Assembly: GCA_964528845.1 (NCBI GenBank)
Contig: CAZGVE010000006.1
Span: 1 to 64,000, forward strand
Source: FEN-1191 sp964528845
GTDB taxonomy: Bacteria > Pseudomonadota > Gammaproteobacteria > Steroidobacterales > Steroidobacteraceae
DNA length: 64,000 nucleotides
Reading direction: 5' to 3'
The notes under the pieces were generated by a model. That model had not been told where the DNA came from. It saw only the letters and a program-made list of their open reading frames with translations, and searched no databases. How positions within the stretch are numbered: the stretch's first letter is position 1; each line of letters begins with the position of its first letter. Of this stretch, positions 25,062-33,742 are shown piece after piece. The position numbers and the translations under genes are program-made.

Positions 25062-26483
25062 GTGGCCACCCATCGGGCTCCATTCTCCATTGCTGTCGCC
25101 GGGCTCGTGGCGCTGTGCACGCTCGTGCTGTGCAGCGCCTGCACGCTGCAGCCTGCCGCCAGGGAGCGTCCGGAGCTGCCCGCGCAATTCGCGCAGGCTC
25201 AGTTGTCCCCTGGTGACCACGGGCCGCTCGCCGGCTGGTATCGCGGCTTCGGCAGCGAGGAGCTCGATGGACTGATCGCGCGTGCGCAGCGTGGCAATGC
25301 TGATCTCGCGGCGGCACGGGCGCGTCTCGAGCAGGCCGACGCGCAGGCGCGCATTGCCGGCGCCGCCCTGCTGCCGAGCCTCGATGCGGCGGGCAATCTG
25401 CAGTACTACGCCGGGCACTCGGGAGCCGGCAGTGCCCACGAGACCGACTGGGCGACGCTGTTCTCGGCCAGCTACGAAGTGGACTTCTGGGGCAGGAATC
25501 ATGCCCTGGCCCAATCTGCCCGGCTGTCGGCGAACGCGAGCGCCTCTGATCGCGACACGCTCGCGCTCACGACGCTCGCGGGCGTGGCCGACTCGTACTT
25601 CCAGGTGCTGGCACTGCGGGAGCGCCTGGCCAGCGCGCGTCTCGATGCGCGCGCCACTCAGCAGGTGCTGCAGCTGGTCGAAGCACGCTATGCCGCGGGC
25701 CTCGCGAACGCGGTGGACCTGGCCAACCAGCGGGCCGCCGCCGCCGCCGTAGCGCTCGTCGTCCCGCAGCTGCAGCAGCAGGAGATCGCGGCGCGCGCGG
25801 CCCTGGCGCTGCTGCTCGGGGAGTACCCCGAGGGTTTCGACGTGCACGCCGATTCGCTGCAGACGCTGGCAGAGCCGGCCCTTGGTGCTGGTCTGCCCTC
25901 CGAGCTGCTGCTGCGCCGGCCGGATCTGATCGCCACCGAGGCGAGGCTGCGCGCGGCGCAGGCGGACGTGGTCGTTGCGCGCGCGGCGCTGCTGCCCTCG
26001 CTGACGCTGACGGGTGCCGCCGGCCTGCAGAATCCGGCGGTGCAGGCGGCGGTGCTGACCTTGACCGGCACCGGACCTTCCCTGCAACTGGGGGGCGCGC
26101 TGGTGCAGGCAGTGTTCGACGGCGGCCGGCGGCGCGCCATTCGGGACCAGGCACGTGCACGCGCCGAGGAACTGCTGCAGGACTATCGCGCCGCCGTGCT
26201 CGCAGCGCTGCAGGACGTCGAGTCGGCACTCTCGCTGGTGGACTCCCTCAATGCGCAGCAGCAGGCCCAGACTCAGGTCCTGGAGCAGATCGAACACGCC
26301 TTTGGCGGCGCGCAGCGGCGCTACCGCGAGGGCAGCGGCGATTACCTGACGCTGCTCACGGCCCAGCGCGCACTGTACGCGGCACGCGATGGTTACATCC
26401 AATACCGGCTGGCGCGGCTGCAGGCGCTGATCGGGTTGTCCAAGGCACTGGGTGGTGGATGGCAAGTGGACAGCGCTTCGTGA
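25062..26483 (+). CDS. RND efflux outer-membrane channel lipoprotein, NodT family
   Basis: A 473-residue TolC-like outer membrane factor starting at GTG. The signal peptide ends in a lipobox-like VLCSAC, so it is probably lipidated, with cysteine near -3 instead of leucine as a small oddity. The mature protein shows the two structural repeats of OEP channels: ELDGLIARAQRGNADLAAARARLEQADAQ (first) and LLRRPDLIATEARLRAAQADVVVARAALLPSLTLTG (second), plus the YEVDFWGRNHALAQSA motif. It forms the outer-membrane duct of the tripartite pump; the adaptor gene starts inside its last 25 bases. Confidence 0.93.
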   Translation: MATHRAPFSIAVAGLVALCTLVLCSACTLQPAARERPELPAQFAQAQLSPGDHGPLAGWYRGFGSEELDGLIARAQRGNADLAAARARLEQADAQARIAGAALLPSLDAAGNLQYYAGHSGAGSAHETDWATLFSASYEVDFWGRNHALAQSARLSANASASDRDTLALTTLAGVADSYFQVLALRERLASARLDARATQQVLQLVEARYAAGLANAVDLANQRAAAAAVALVVPQLQQQEIAARAALALLLGEYPEGFDVHADSLQTLAEPALGAGLPSELLLRRPDLIATEARLRAAQADVVVARAALLPSLTLTGAAGLQNPAVQAAVLTLTGTGPSLQLGGALVQAVFDGGRRRAIRDQARARAEELLQDYRAAVLAALQDVESALSLVDSLNAQQQAQTQVLEQIEHAFGGAQRRYREGSGDYLTLLTAQRALYAARDGYIQYRLARLQALIGLSKALGGGWQVDSAS

Positions 26484-27496
26484 GACTCACCCGCCGGTTG
26501 GTCCTGCCGGTGATCGCTGGCATGGCAATGGCCTCCCTGTGCGCATGCCAGCGATCCGCCGGCAGCCGGCAGGAGGCCGACGCGGCCGACGCGGCCAGCG
26601 CGGCGGCGCCGGCCGGCGCCGATGCGGCATCGGGAAATGCTGAATCGAGTCAGGGCGTGCAGCTCAAGCCGGAGCAGATCGAGCACCTCGGCATTGCGTT
26701 GACGCCCGCGCAGGCAGGCTCCGTGACGCCGGAAATACAGGGCTACGGGGTGGTGCTGTCGCACGACGTGGTGGCCCAGGCCGTGGCCGAACTCGCGACC
26801 GCTGCCGCCGGAGAACGGCAGAGCCGCGCGGCGCTGGAGCGCGCCGGGCGTCTGGCGGGCACCGACGGTGCACTCAGTGCCGACGCGCTCGAGAGTGCGC
26901 AGCGGCAGGCTGCGGTCGATGCGGCGGCGCTGGCGCTCGCGCACCGCCGCCTGTCCGCGACGCTGGGGCTTGCGGCGCCGTGGAGTGCAGGCGGTCACGA
27001 CCAGCAGCTCGATGCACTGGCGAGCGGACAGTTGAAGCTGCTACGTGCGACCTTTCCGCTCGGCAGCTGGAAGGGCGGGCCGCCCTCGCATCTGCGTGTT
27101 GCCCATCTCGATACCGAGCCGCTCGCCGAGAGCCTGAAGCTCACGCGCCTGTGGGATGCGAGCGCCGATGCGAACGTACCGGGGCGCAGCTTCTTTGCGC
27201 TGCTGGAGGCTACGCAGTTCAGCGAGGGCGAGCGCGTGCAGGTGTGGGCGCCGTCGGGTACCGCGGTGTCCGGCGTGCTGGTACCGGCGTCCGCGCTGGT
27301 GCTCAGTGGCGGGAGCTACTGGTGCTACGTACAGAAGGACGCGGGCAGCTTCGTGCGCGTGCCGGTGGACACGAGCCTGCCCGGCGAGGGCGGCTATCTG
27401 GTGACCACTGGGCTCGCAGCCGGGGAGCGGATAGTGACCGCCGCCGCGGGCCTGTTGCTGGCGCGGGAGATCAATCCGAGCACGGAAGCCGAATAG
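26459..27496 (+). CDS. RND pump periplasmic adaptor lipoprotein, unusually short
   Basis: A 345-residue adaptor with a signal peptide and lipobox SLCAC-Q, followed by an Ala/Asp-rich linker. VQLKPEQIEHLGIALTPAQAGSVTPEIQGYGVV matches the start of CzcB/CusB-type adaptors. A helical hairpin (about 95-165) follows directly. I do not see either canonical lipoyl half-motif on the two sides of the hairpin, so that domain may be missing or very diverged. The beta-barrel and membrane-proximal parts appear at about 230-335 (GERVQVWAPSGTAVSGVLVPASALV). The start overlaps the channel gene by 25 bases and the permease begins three bases after its stop. Confidence 0.85.
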   Translation: MASGQRFVRLTRRLVLPVIAGMAMASLCACQRSAGSRQEADAADAASAAAPAGADAASGNAESSQGVQLKPEQIEHLGIALTPAQAGSVTPEIQGYGVVLSHDVVAQAVAELATAAAGERQSRAALERAGRLAGTDGALSADALESAQRQAAVDAAALALAHRRLSATLGLAAPWSAGGHDQQLDALASGQLKLLRATFPLGSWKGGPPSHLRVAHLDTEPLAESLKLTRLWDASADANVPGRSFFALLEATQFSEGERVQVWAPSGTAVSGVLVPASALVLSGGSYWCYVQKDAGSFVRVPVDTSLPGEGGYLVTTGLAAGERIVTAAAGLLLAREINPSTEAE

Positions 27497-27499
27497 GCG

Positions 27500-30400
27500 A
27501 TGATGCGCGCGCTGGTATCACTGTGCGTGCGCCAGTACGGCGCTATCGCGGCGCTGACATTGCTGGCTCTGGTGCTGGGTGTCTGGGGCGCGCGCAGCGC
27601 GCCGCTGGACGTGTTCCCGGAGTTCGTTCCCTCGCAGGTCGACATCCAGACCGAGGCCCCGGGCTTCGCCCCAGAGCAGGTCGAGGAACTGGTGACGCGA
27701 CCGATCGAGAATGCGGTCAATGGCGCCACCGGGCTCTCGACTCTGCGGTCCGAGTCCATACCGGGACTGTCGGTCGTTACGATCACGTTTGCCGACGGTG
27801 TGGACCTGCACGTCTCGCGCCAGGGGATCTCCGAGCGCTTGAGCGAGCTGGGCAGCACGCTGCCAGTCGGGGTGGGCCAGCCGAAGCTCTCGCCGCTGGT
27901 CTCGAGCACGATGGACCTGCTCAAGATCGGGCTCGTGTCGGACAAGCTCGACGCCTTCGCGCTGCGCGACGCGGCGGACTGGATCATCAGGCCCCGGCTG
28001 CTTGCAGTGCCCGGCGTGGCGCACGTGATCGTCTTCGGCGGCGACGTGCGCCAGATCCAGATCCAGCCCGACCCGGCGCGGCTGGCCAGCTTCGGACTCA
28101 CGCTCGCCGAAGTCACTGATGCCGCACGCGCAGCCCTGGCACTGCGGGGAGCCGGCTTCATCGACCTCGCCACACAGCGCGTGCTGCTCAAATCGCCGGT
28201 CCCGAAGCCTGATCTGAACGCGGTCGGCCAGGCCGTGGTCGCGATGCGCGGCAGCTCGCCGGTACGGCTGCGGGATCTGGCCACGATCTCGATGTCCCCC
28301 GCGCTGCGCTCCGGGGATGCGCTGATCATGGGCCGGCCAGGAGTGCTGCTCTCGCTCGCGAGTCAGTACGGCGCCAACACGCTGAGCACGACGCTCGCGG
28401 TCGAGCATGCGCTGGCCGATCTCGCGCCCGCGCTGCGCGCGCAGGGGATCACGGTGTACCCGGCATTGCATCGGCCGGCGAACTTCATCGAGCAGGCGCT
28501 CGGCAATCTCGAACATTCGCTGGTGATCGCCGCGATCCTGATCCTGGCGGTGCTGTACCTGTTCCTGCGCAATCTGCGCGCCGCGCTGATCGCCTTCACG
28601 GCGATTCCGCTGTCGTTGCTGGCCGCGGTCGCCGTGCTCGATCACATGGGGTTGACGCTCAACACGATGACGCTCGGAGGCTTCGCAGTGGCGCTTGGCG
28701 TGCTGGTCGACGACGCGATCATCGGCATCGAGAACATCCTGCGCCGCCTACGTGACAACGCCCGGCAAGCTGAGCCGCGTGTGCGCCTGGAAGTCATTAT
28801 AGAGGCCTCGCTGGAGGTGCGCGGACCGGTCATCTATGCCACGGCGGTGGTGATCGCGGTGTTCCTGCCGGAGCTGTTCACCTCCAGCGTTCAGGGGCAT
28901 TTCGTCGGTCCGCTGGCCCTCGCATTCATCCTGGCGGTCGTGGCTTCGCTGATCGTCGCGATGACCGCGACCCCGGCCCTGTGTGCGCTGCTGCTCGGCG
29001 CGCGCGCCACTCATGCCGATGCGGCGTGGCTGGCCTGGCTCAAGCGGCGGCAGCGCTCGGCGCTGCGCACCGTCACAGACCATCTGAAGCTCGTGACGGT
29101 CGGCCTCACCGCGCTGTTCATTGCAGCGATGGCGGTGCTGCCCTACCTCGGTGGCACCTTCATGCCTGATTTCCGCGAAGGCCATTTCGTGATGCAGGTG
29201 AGCAGCTCGGTGCCGGGGACCTCGCTGGGCGAGATGCTCGGCGTAGGCAGGCGCATCAGCGCCGAAGTGCTGGCGCTGCCCTACGTCCAGACCGTCGAGC
29301 AGCAGGTGGGGCGGGCAGAACTCGGCGAGGACACGTGGGGGCCGCATCGCAGCGAGCTGCACGTCGAGCTCAAGCCGGGCGCCGACGTCGACCAGGCTGC
29401 CGCGCAGGCTGCGCTGCGCGATATCGTCGAGCACTATCCCGGCATCCAGAGCGAGGTTGTAACCTTCCTTGGTGATCGCATCTCCGAGAGCCTGAGCGGT
29501 GAGACCGCACAGGTTGCAGTCAAGGTGTTCGGTGACGATCTCGACACGCTCGATCGGGTCGGTGACCGGATCCTGGCCGCGCTCTCCAAGGTGAATGGCG
29601 TGGTCGACCTGCAGTTCAAGCGCGAGAGCGGTACGCCGGCGATCGCGATCGATCTGCAGCCACGCGCGCTCAGCGCGACCGGGCTGCGCGCGCAGGACGT
29701 GCTCGACACGATCGAAACCTCCTATGCGGGTGCGCCCGTGGGCCAGACTTTCAGTGGCGTGCGCGCCGTCGACACGGTCGTGCTGCTGCCCGATCGGCTG
29801 CGGCACGATCCACGGGCCCTTGGGAGCCTGCTGATCAATGGGCCGACCGGACCGATCCCGTTGTCGCAGGTGGCGCATGTGACCTTGAGCCAGGAGCGCT
29901 TCAGCATCGAGCACGATGGCGGACAGCGCCGGGTCAGCGTCACGTTCAACGCCGCGCCGGGGGCGGTACTGCAGGATGTGGTCGGTGCGGCGAGGTCGGC
30001 CATCGCCCGCTCCGGAGCACTGCCACCGGGAGTGTTCGTCGAATTCACCGGTACGGCGGAGGCGGAGGCGCAGACGCGCAACCAGCTGCTGCTGTACTCC
30101 GGGCTCGCACTGGTGCTGATCCTCGTGATCCTTTCGGCGTCGTTCCACTGGCGGGCCAACGGCGCACTGGTCATGGTCAATCTCCCGTTCAGCCTGCTTG
30201 GCAGCGTGGCCGCGATCGCGGCGACCGGCATCGGCCTCTCGCTCGGGACCGTCGTCGGCCTGGTGACGGTATTCGGCGTCAGCGCGCGCAATGCGATCCT
30301 GCAGCTGGCGCACTATGAACACCTGGTTGAACGGGAGCGCGCGCCATGGGATAGCGCGACGATCGCGCGTGGGGCCAATGAGCGGCTGGTGCCGATCCTG

Positions 30401-30589
30401 ATGACGGCCGCGGTCACTGCCCTCGGGCTCGCGCCCCTGGCCGCAGGATTGCACGCACCCGGACAGGAGATCGAAGGGCCGATGGCGGTCACCGTGCTCG
30501 GCGGCCTGGTCTCCTCGACACTCCTGAACCTGCTGGTACTGCCGGTGCTGGCGCAACGCTACAGCCGGCCAGGCGCTGCCGCACAGTGA
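27500..30589 (+). CDS. RND efflux permease, HME/CzcA-like
   Basis: A 1029-residue inner-membrane pump with the RND duplicate architecture: helix 1 (about 15-32), a first periplasmic loop, helices 2-6 (about 335-490), helix 7 (about 525), second loop, and helices 8-12 (about 865-1020). SAPLDVFPEFVPSQVDIQTEAPGFAPEQVE is typical of the heavy-metal-efflux branch. The proton-relay helix reads LGVLVDDAIIGIENILRR, with paired Asp. No clear substrate-binding methionine triad of CusA is evident, and several such proteins of this branch export organic compounds. The stop overlaps the GTG start of the GH3 gene (GTGA). Confidence 0.92.
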   Translation: MMRALVSLCVRQYGAIAALTLLALVLGVWGARSAPLDVFPEFVPSQVDIQTEAPGFAPEQVEELVTRPIENAVNGATGLSTLRSESIPGLSVVTITFADGVDLHVSRQGISERLSELGSTLPVGVGQPKLSPLVSSTMDLLKIGLVSDKLDAFALRDAADWIIRPRLLAVPGVAHVIVFGGDVRQIQIQPDPARLASFGLTLAEVTDAARAALALRGAGFIDLATQRVLLKSPVPKPDLNAVGQAVVAMRGSSPVRLRDLATISMSPALRSGDALIMGRPGVLLSLASQYGANTLSTTLAVEHALADLAPALRAQGITVYPALHRPANFIEQALGNLEHSLVIAAILILAVLYLFLRNLRAALIAFTAIPLSLLAAVAVLDHMGLTLNTMTLGGFAVALGVLVDDAIIGIENILRRLRDNARQAEPRVRLEVIIEASLEVRGPVIYATAVVIAVFLPELFTSSVQGHFVGPLALAFILAVVASLIVAMTATPALCALLLGARATHADAAWLAWLKRRQRSALRTVTDHLKLVTVGLTALFIAAMAVLPYLGGTFMPDFREGHFVMQVSSSVPGTSLGEMLGVGRRISAEVLALPYVQTVEQQVGRAELGEDTWGPHRSELHVELKPGADVDQAAAQAALRDIVEHYPGIQSEVVTFLGDRISESLSGETAQVAVKVFGDDLDTLDRVGDRILAALSKVNGVVDLQFKRESGTPAIAIDLQPRALSATGLRAQDVLDTIETSYAGAPVGQTFSGVRAVDTVVLLPDRLRHDPRALGSLLINGPTGPIPLSQVAHVTLSQERFSIEHDGGQRRVSVTFNAAPGAVLQDVVGAARSAIARSGALPPGVFVEFTGTAEAEAQTRNQLLLYSGLALVLILVILSASFHWRANGALVMVNLPFSLLGSVAAIAATGIGLSLGTVVGLVTVFGVSARNAILQLAHYEHLVERERAPWDSATIARGANERLVPILMTAAVTALGLAPLAAGLHAPGQEIEGPMAVTVLGGLVSSTLLNLLVLPVLAQRYSRPGAAAQ

Positions 30590-32886
30590 TATCCTTCGCC
30601 CGCCCCATGCCAGCAGCGAGTCGCGACTCCATGCCGCAATGCTCTGTACGCCGGAATCAGCGGTCGTACTCGCGACTGCTCGTGCTGTGCGCGGTGAGCC
30701 AGCTGAGCTGTGCGAGCAGCATTGCGCTGGCTGCCGATGCCGCGGACGCACGCCCCTGGCTCGATCCGGCGCGTGATCCGGACGCGCGCGCAGCGCTCGC
30801 GGTGCAGGCGATGACGCTCGACGAGAAGTTCACGCTGATTGAGGGCTTCTACGCGACGACGCGCCCAGGACGCTACGTGGCGCCTCCCGAATCGCGTCCG
30901 GCCTCGGCCGGCTATGTACCGGGTATCGAGCGGCTAGGAATTCCGCCGCAGTGGGAAACCGACGCCGGGATCGGTGTCGCGTCGCAGAGCAGCGCGGCGA
31001 CGGTACGCGAAGCTACGGCGCTGCCGTCCGGGCTGGCGACGGCGGCCACCTGGAATCCCGAGCTCGCATTCCAGGGTGGGGCGATGATCGGCGCGGAGGC
31101 GCGCGCGTCCGGGTTCAACGTGATGCTCGCCGGCGGCGTCAACCTGCTGCGTGACCCGCGCAGCGGCCGCAATTTCGAATACGGCGGCGAGGATCCGCTA
31201 CTGGCTGGAACGATGGTCGGGGCCGAGGTGCGTGGAATCCAGTCCAACCACATCGTCTCGACGGTCAAGCACTACGCGTTCAACGACCAGGAGACCGGTC
31301 GCACCGTCCTGAACGTCGAGCTCGACGACGCTGCGGCGCGGCAGTCGGACCTGCTCGCCTTCCAGATCGCGATCGAGCAGGGCCGGCCGGGTGCGGTGAT
31401 GTGCAGCTACAACCGCGTGCACGCAGTGTATGCCTGCGAGAACGAGGCGCTGCTCAACGGCGTGCTCAAGCACGATTTCCACTTTCCCGGCTACGTCATG
31501 TCCGACTGGGGCGCCCAGCATTCGGCCGCGGAGGCCGCCAACGCCGGCCTGGACCAGGAGTCGGCCGGCAGCGTGTTCGATAGGCGACCCTATTTCGATG
31601 CCGACCTGCGCGCAGCGCTGGCCGGCGGTGCCTTCACGATCGCGCGGCTCGATGACATGGTCCGACGCATCCTGCGCTCACTGTTTGCGGTCGGAGTGGT
31701 AGACCATCCGATCGCCGAGTCGGCCATCGATTTCGTGGCCGACGCGCGCGTCTCGCAGCAGGACGCGGAGCAGGCGATCGTGCTGCTGCGCAATCAGCAC
31801 GGCCTGCTGCCGCTCACGCCGGCATTGCGCCGGATCGCGCTGATCGGCTCACATGCTGACGTCGGTGTGCTCTCGGGTGGCGGCTCAGGACAGGTCCATC
31901 CCCGCGGCGGACCGGCAGTGCCAGACCTCGGACCACGGCCGTTTCCGGGTCCGACGATCTATGATCCGACCTCGCCGCTCGAGGCGATCGCGGCGCGACT
32001 TCCCGGCAGCCAGCTGCGCTTCGCAAGCGGGGAGGACCGGTCGGAGGCACTCCGGCTGGCGGCCGACAGTGACCTCGTGCTGCTGTTCGCACACCAGTGG
32101 ACGGCAGAGTCGCGCGATTTCGCTCTCACGCTCCCCGATGACCAGGATTCCTTGATCTCCGCGCTGGCGAAGGTCAATCCGCGCATCGTTGTCGTGCTCG
32201 AGACCGGCGGGCCGGTGCTGATGCCCTGGCTCGGGAAGGTCGGAGCGGTGCTCGAAGCCTGGTATCCCGGCAGCGCCGGCGCCGCAGCCCTGGCGCGCGT
32301 GCTGTGCGGTGACGTCGATGCGTCCGGCCGTCTGCCGGTGACCTTCCCGCGCGATGAATCGCAGTTGCCGCGGCCGGAGCTCGACGGCGTGCTGCAGGCT
32401 CCGGACAGTCCGTTCACGGTACATTACCGCGAGGGCGCGGCGGTCGGTTACAAGTGGTACGACCGCAATCATCTCACTCCGTTGTTTCCATTCGGCTTCG
32501 GACTGTCCTATGGCACGGTGGAGTACTCCGGACTCTCGGCACAGATGGACGGTCAGCGGCTGCGGGTACGCTTCGCGGTGCGCAATACGAGCACACGCGT
32601 GGTCAATGACACCCCGCAGGTTTATGTCGGTGCGGACGCCGCCATCTTCGAGGCTCCGCGCCGCCTGGCCGGATGGCGCAAGCTCACCCTCGCGCCCGGC
32701 GGTACCGAACGGGTCGAACTGGACGTCGATCCGCGCCTGCTGGCGCTATGGAGCGCGCGCGAGGGCTGGGTGATCAGACCCGGGCGCTATTCGGTTTTCC
32801 TGGGTGCGTCCTCTCGCGATCCGCGCGTGCACGTCACCGTGTCGATACCGCGGGCCGTGACGGTGGCCTCTGCCGCAGGGGACTGA
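30586..32886 (+). CDS. Secreted glycoside hydrolase family 3 (beta-glucosidase-like)
   Basis: A 766-residue retaining glycosidase. GTG coupled to the pump stop gives this start; ATGs at 30607 and 30631 are alternatives, and the last would give a standard signal peptide ending about SSIALAADA. The (beta/alpha)8 domain contains QWETDAGIGVA, GGVNLLRDPRSGRNFEYGGEDP, VKHYAFNDQETGR and the nucleophile loop YVMSDWGAQHS. The alpha/beta sandwich domain (from about 400) and a fibronectin-III-like C-terminal domain (from about 640, with PQVYVG) complete the family layout. It likely removes terminal beta-linked glucose or xylose from periplasmic substrates. Coupling to an RND permease is unusual. Confidence 0.92.
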   Translation: MISFARPMPAASRDSMPQCSVRRNQRSYSRLLVLCAVSQLSCASSIALAADAADARPWLDPARDPDARAALAVQAMTLDEKFTLIEGFYATTRPGRYVAPPESRPASAGYVPGIERLGIPPQWETDAGIGVASQSSAATVREATALPSGLATAATWNPELAFQGGAMIGAEARASGFNVMLAGGVNLLRDPRSGRNFEYGGEDPLLAGTMVGAEVRGIQSNHIVSTVKHYAFNDQETGRTVLNVELDDAAARQSDLLAFQIAIEQGRPGAVMCSYNRVHAVYACENEALLNGVLKHDFHFPGYVMSDWGAQHSAAEAANAGLDQESAGSVFDRRPYFDADLRAALAGGAFTIARLDDMVRRILRSLFAVGVVDHPIAESAIDFVADARVSQQDAEQAIVLLRNQHGLLPLTPALRRIALIGSHADVGVLSGGGSGQVHPRGGPAVPDLGPRPFPGPTIYDPTSPLEAIAARLPGSQLRFASGEDRSEALRLAADSDLVLLFAHQWTAESRDFALTLPDDQDSLISALAKVNPRIVVVLETGGPVLMPWLGKVGAVLEAWYPGSAGAAALARVLCGDVDASGRLPVTFPRDESQLPRPELDGVLQAPDSPFTVHYREGAAVGYKWYDRNHLTPLFPFGFGLSYGTVEYSGLSAQMDGQRLRVRFAVRNTSTRVVNDTPQVYVGADAAIFEAPRRLAGWRKLTLAPGGTERVELDVDPRLLALWSAREGWVIRPGRYSVFLGASSRDPRVHVTVSIPRAVTVASAAGD

Positions 32887-32887
32887 G

Positions 32888-33676
32888 ATGCGATTCGCGC
32901 GCTTTCTGCACCAGGGTGAAGCCATCTACGGTCTGGTGGATGGAGAGCAGATCGTGCCGCTGCGCGGATCGCCATTCGGATCCTGGCACTCTGCCGGAGT
33001 GTCGCTGCCGCTGGCCGGCGTGCAGTTGCTGGTGCCGGTCGTTCCGCCCACCTTCTACGCTATCGGCATGAACTACCCGGAGCACGCGCGGCACTCCGCG
33101 CAGCAGCGGGGCGTTGCAGTTGCGCTGCCGACGCGGCCTGAGCCGGGCTACCGCGCCAACAATGCGCTGATTGCCCATGGCGAGGCAATCGTGCTGCCTG
33201 CCGATGCGCGCACGGTGCAGTTCGAGGGGGAACTCGTGGTCGTGATCGGCACGCGCGCGAAGCACGTCAGTGAGGAGCAGGCGCTCTCGTGCGTGCTCGG
33301 CTATACGATCGGCAACGACATCAGCGAGCGCAACTGGCAGAAGGCCGATCGCACGTTCTGGCGGGCCAAGAACTGCGACACCTTCAAGCCGATGGGTCCG
33401 TGGATCGAAACGGCGGTGGACCTGGATGCGCTGCGCACCACGGTACGCGTGAACGGTCGCAGTGAGGTTGAATTCGCTACCAACACCATGCTATTCGGGG
33501 TGGCGCGTTTCATCGCCGAGATGACGCGTTATCTGACGCTGCACCCGGGGGACGTGATCTGGATGGGCACCGAAGGGGCGTCGACGGACCTGCACCCCGG
33601 GGATACCGTCGAGGTGGAGATCAGCGGGATCGGCGTGCTGTCGAATCCGGTGATCGCGGATGCGTCGCCTGCGTAG
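32888..33676 (+). CDS. Fumarylacetoacetate hydrolase (FAH) family protein
   Basis: A 262-residue cytoplasmic enzyme. The N-terminal 60 residues (MRFARFLHQGEAIYGLVDGEQIVPL) are the short leader domain common in this family, followed by the catalytic FAH domain: FYAIGMNYPEHARHS, the metal-binding VQFEGELVVVIG and YTIGNDISERNWQ, the KNCDTFKPMGPWI loop, and GDVIWMGTEG. Members cleave or isomerise 3-oxo-acid C-C bonds, for example acylpyruvates and ring-opened aromatics. It starts two bases after the GH3 stop, so both should be co-expressed. It is too short to be the pentose-pathway XylX dehydratase. Substrate unknown. Confidence 0.9.
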   Translation: MRFARFLHQGEAIYGLVDGEQIVPLRGSPFGSWHSAGVSLPLAGVQLLVPVVPPTFYAIGMNYPEHARHSAQQRGVAVALPTRPEPGYRANNALIAHGEAIVLPADARTVQFEGELVVVIGTRAKHVSEEQALSCVLGYTIGNDISERNWQKADRTFWRAKNCDTFKPMGPWIETAVDLDALRTTVRVNGRSEVEFATNTMLFGVARFIAEMTRYLTLHPGDVIWMGTEGASTDLHPGDTVEVEISGIGVLSNPVIADASPA

Positions 33677-33742
33677 CTGCTGACTGGCCGCTGCCGGGCG
33701 GGTATCCTTGGTGCTCCACCGTCGCATGCAGCAGGGGTTCCG

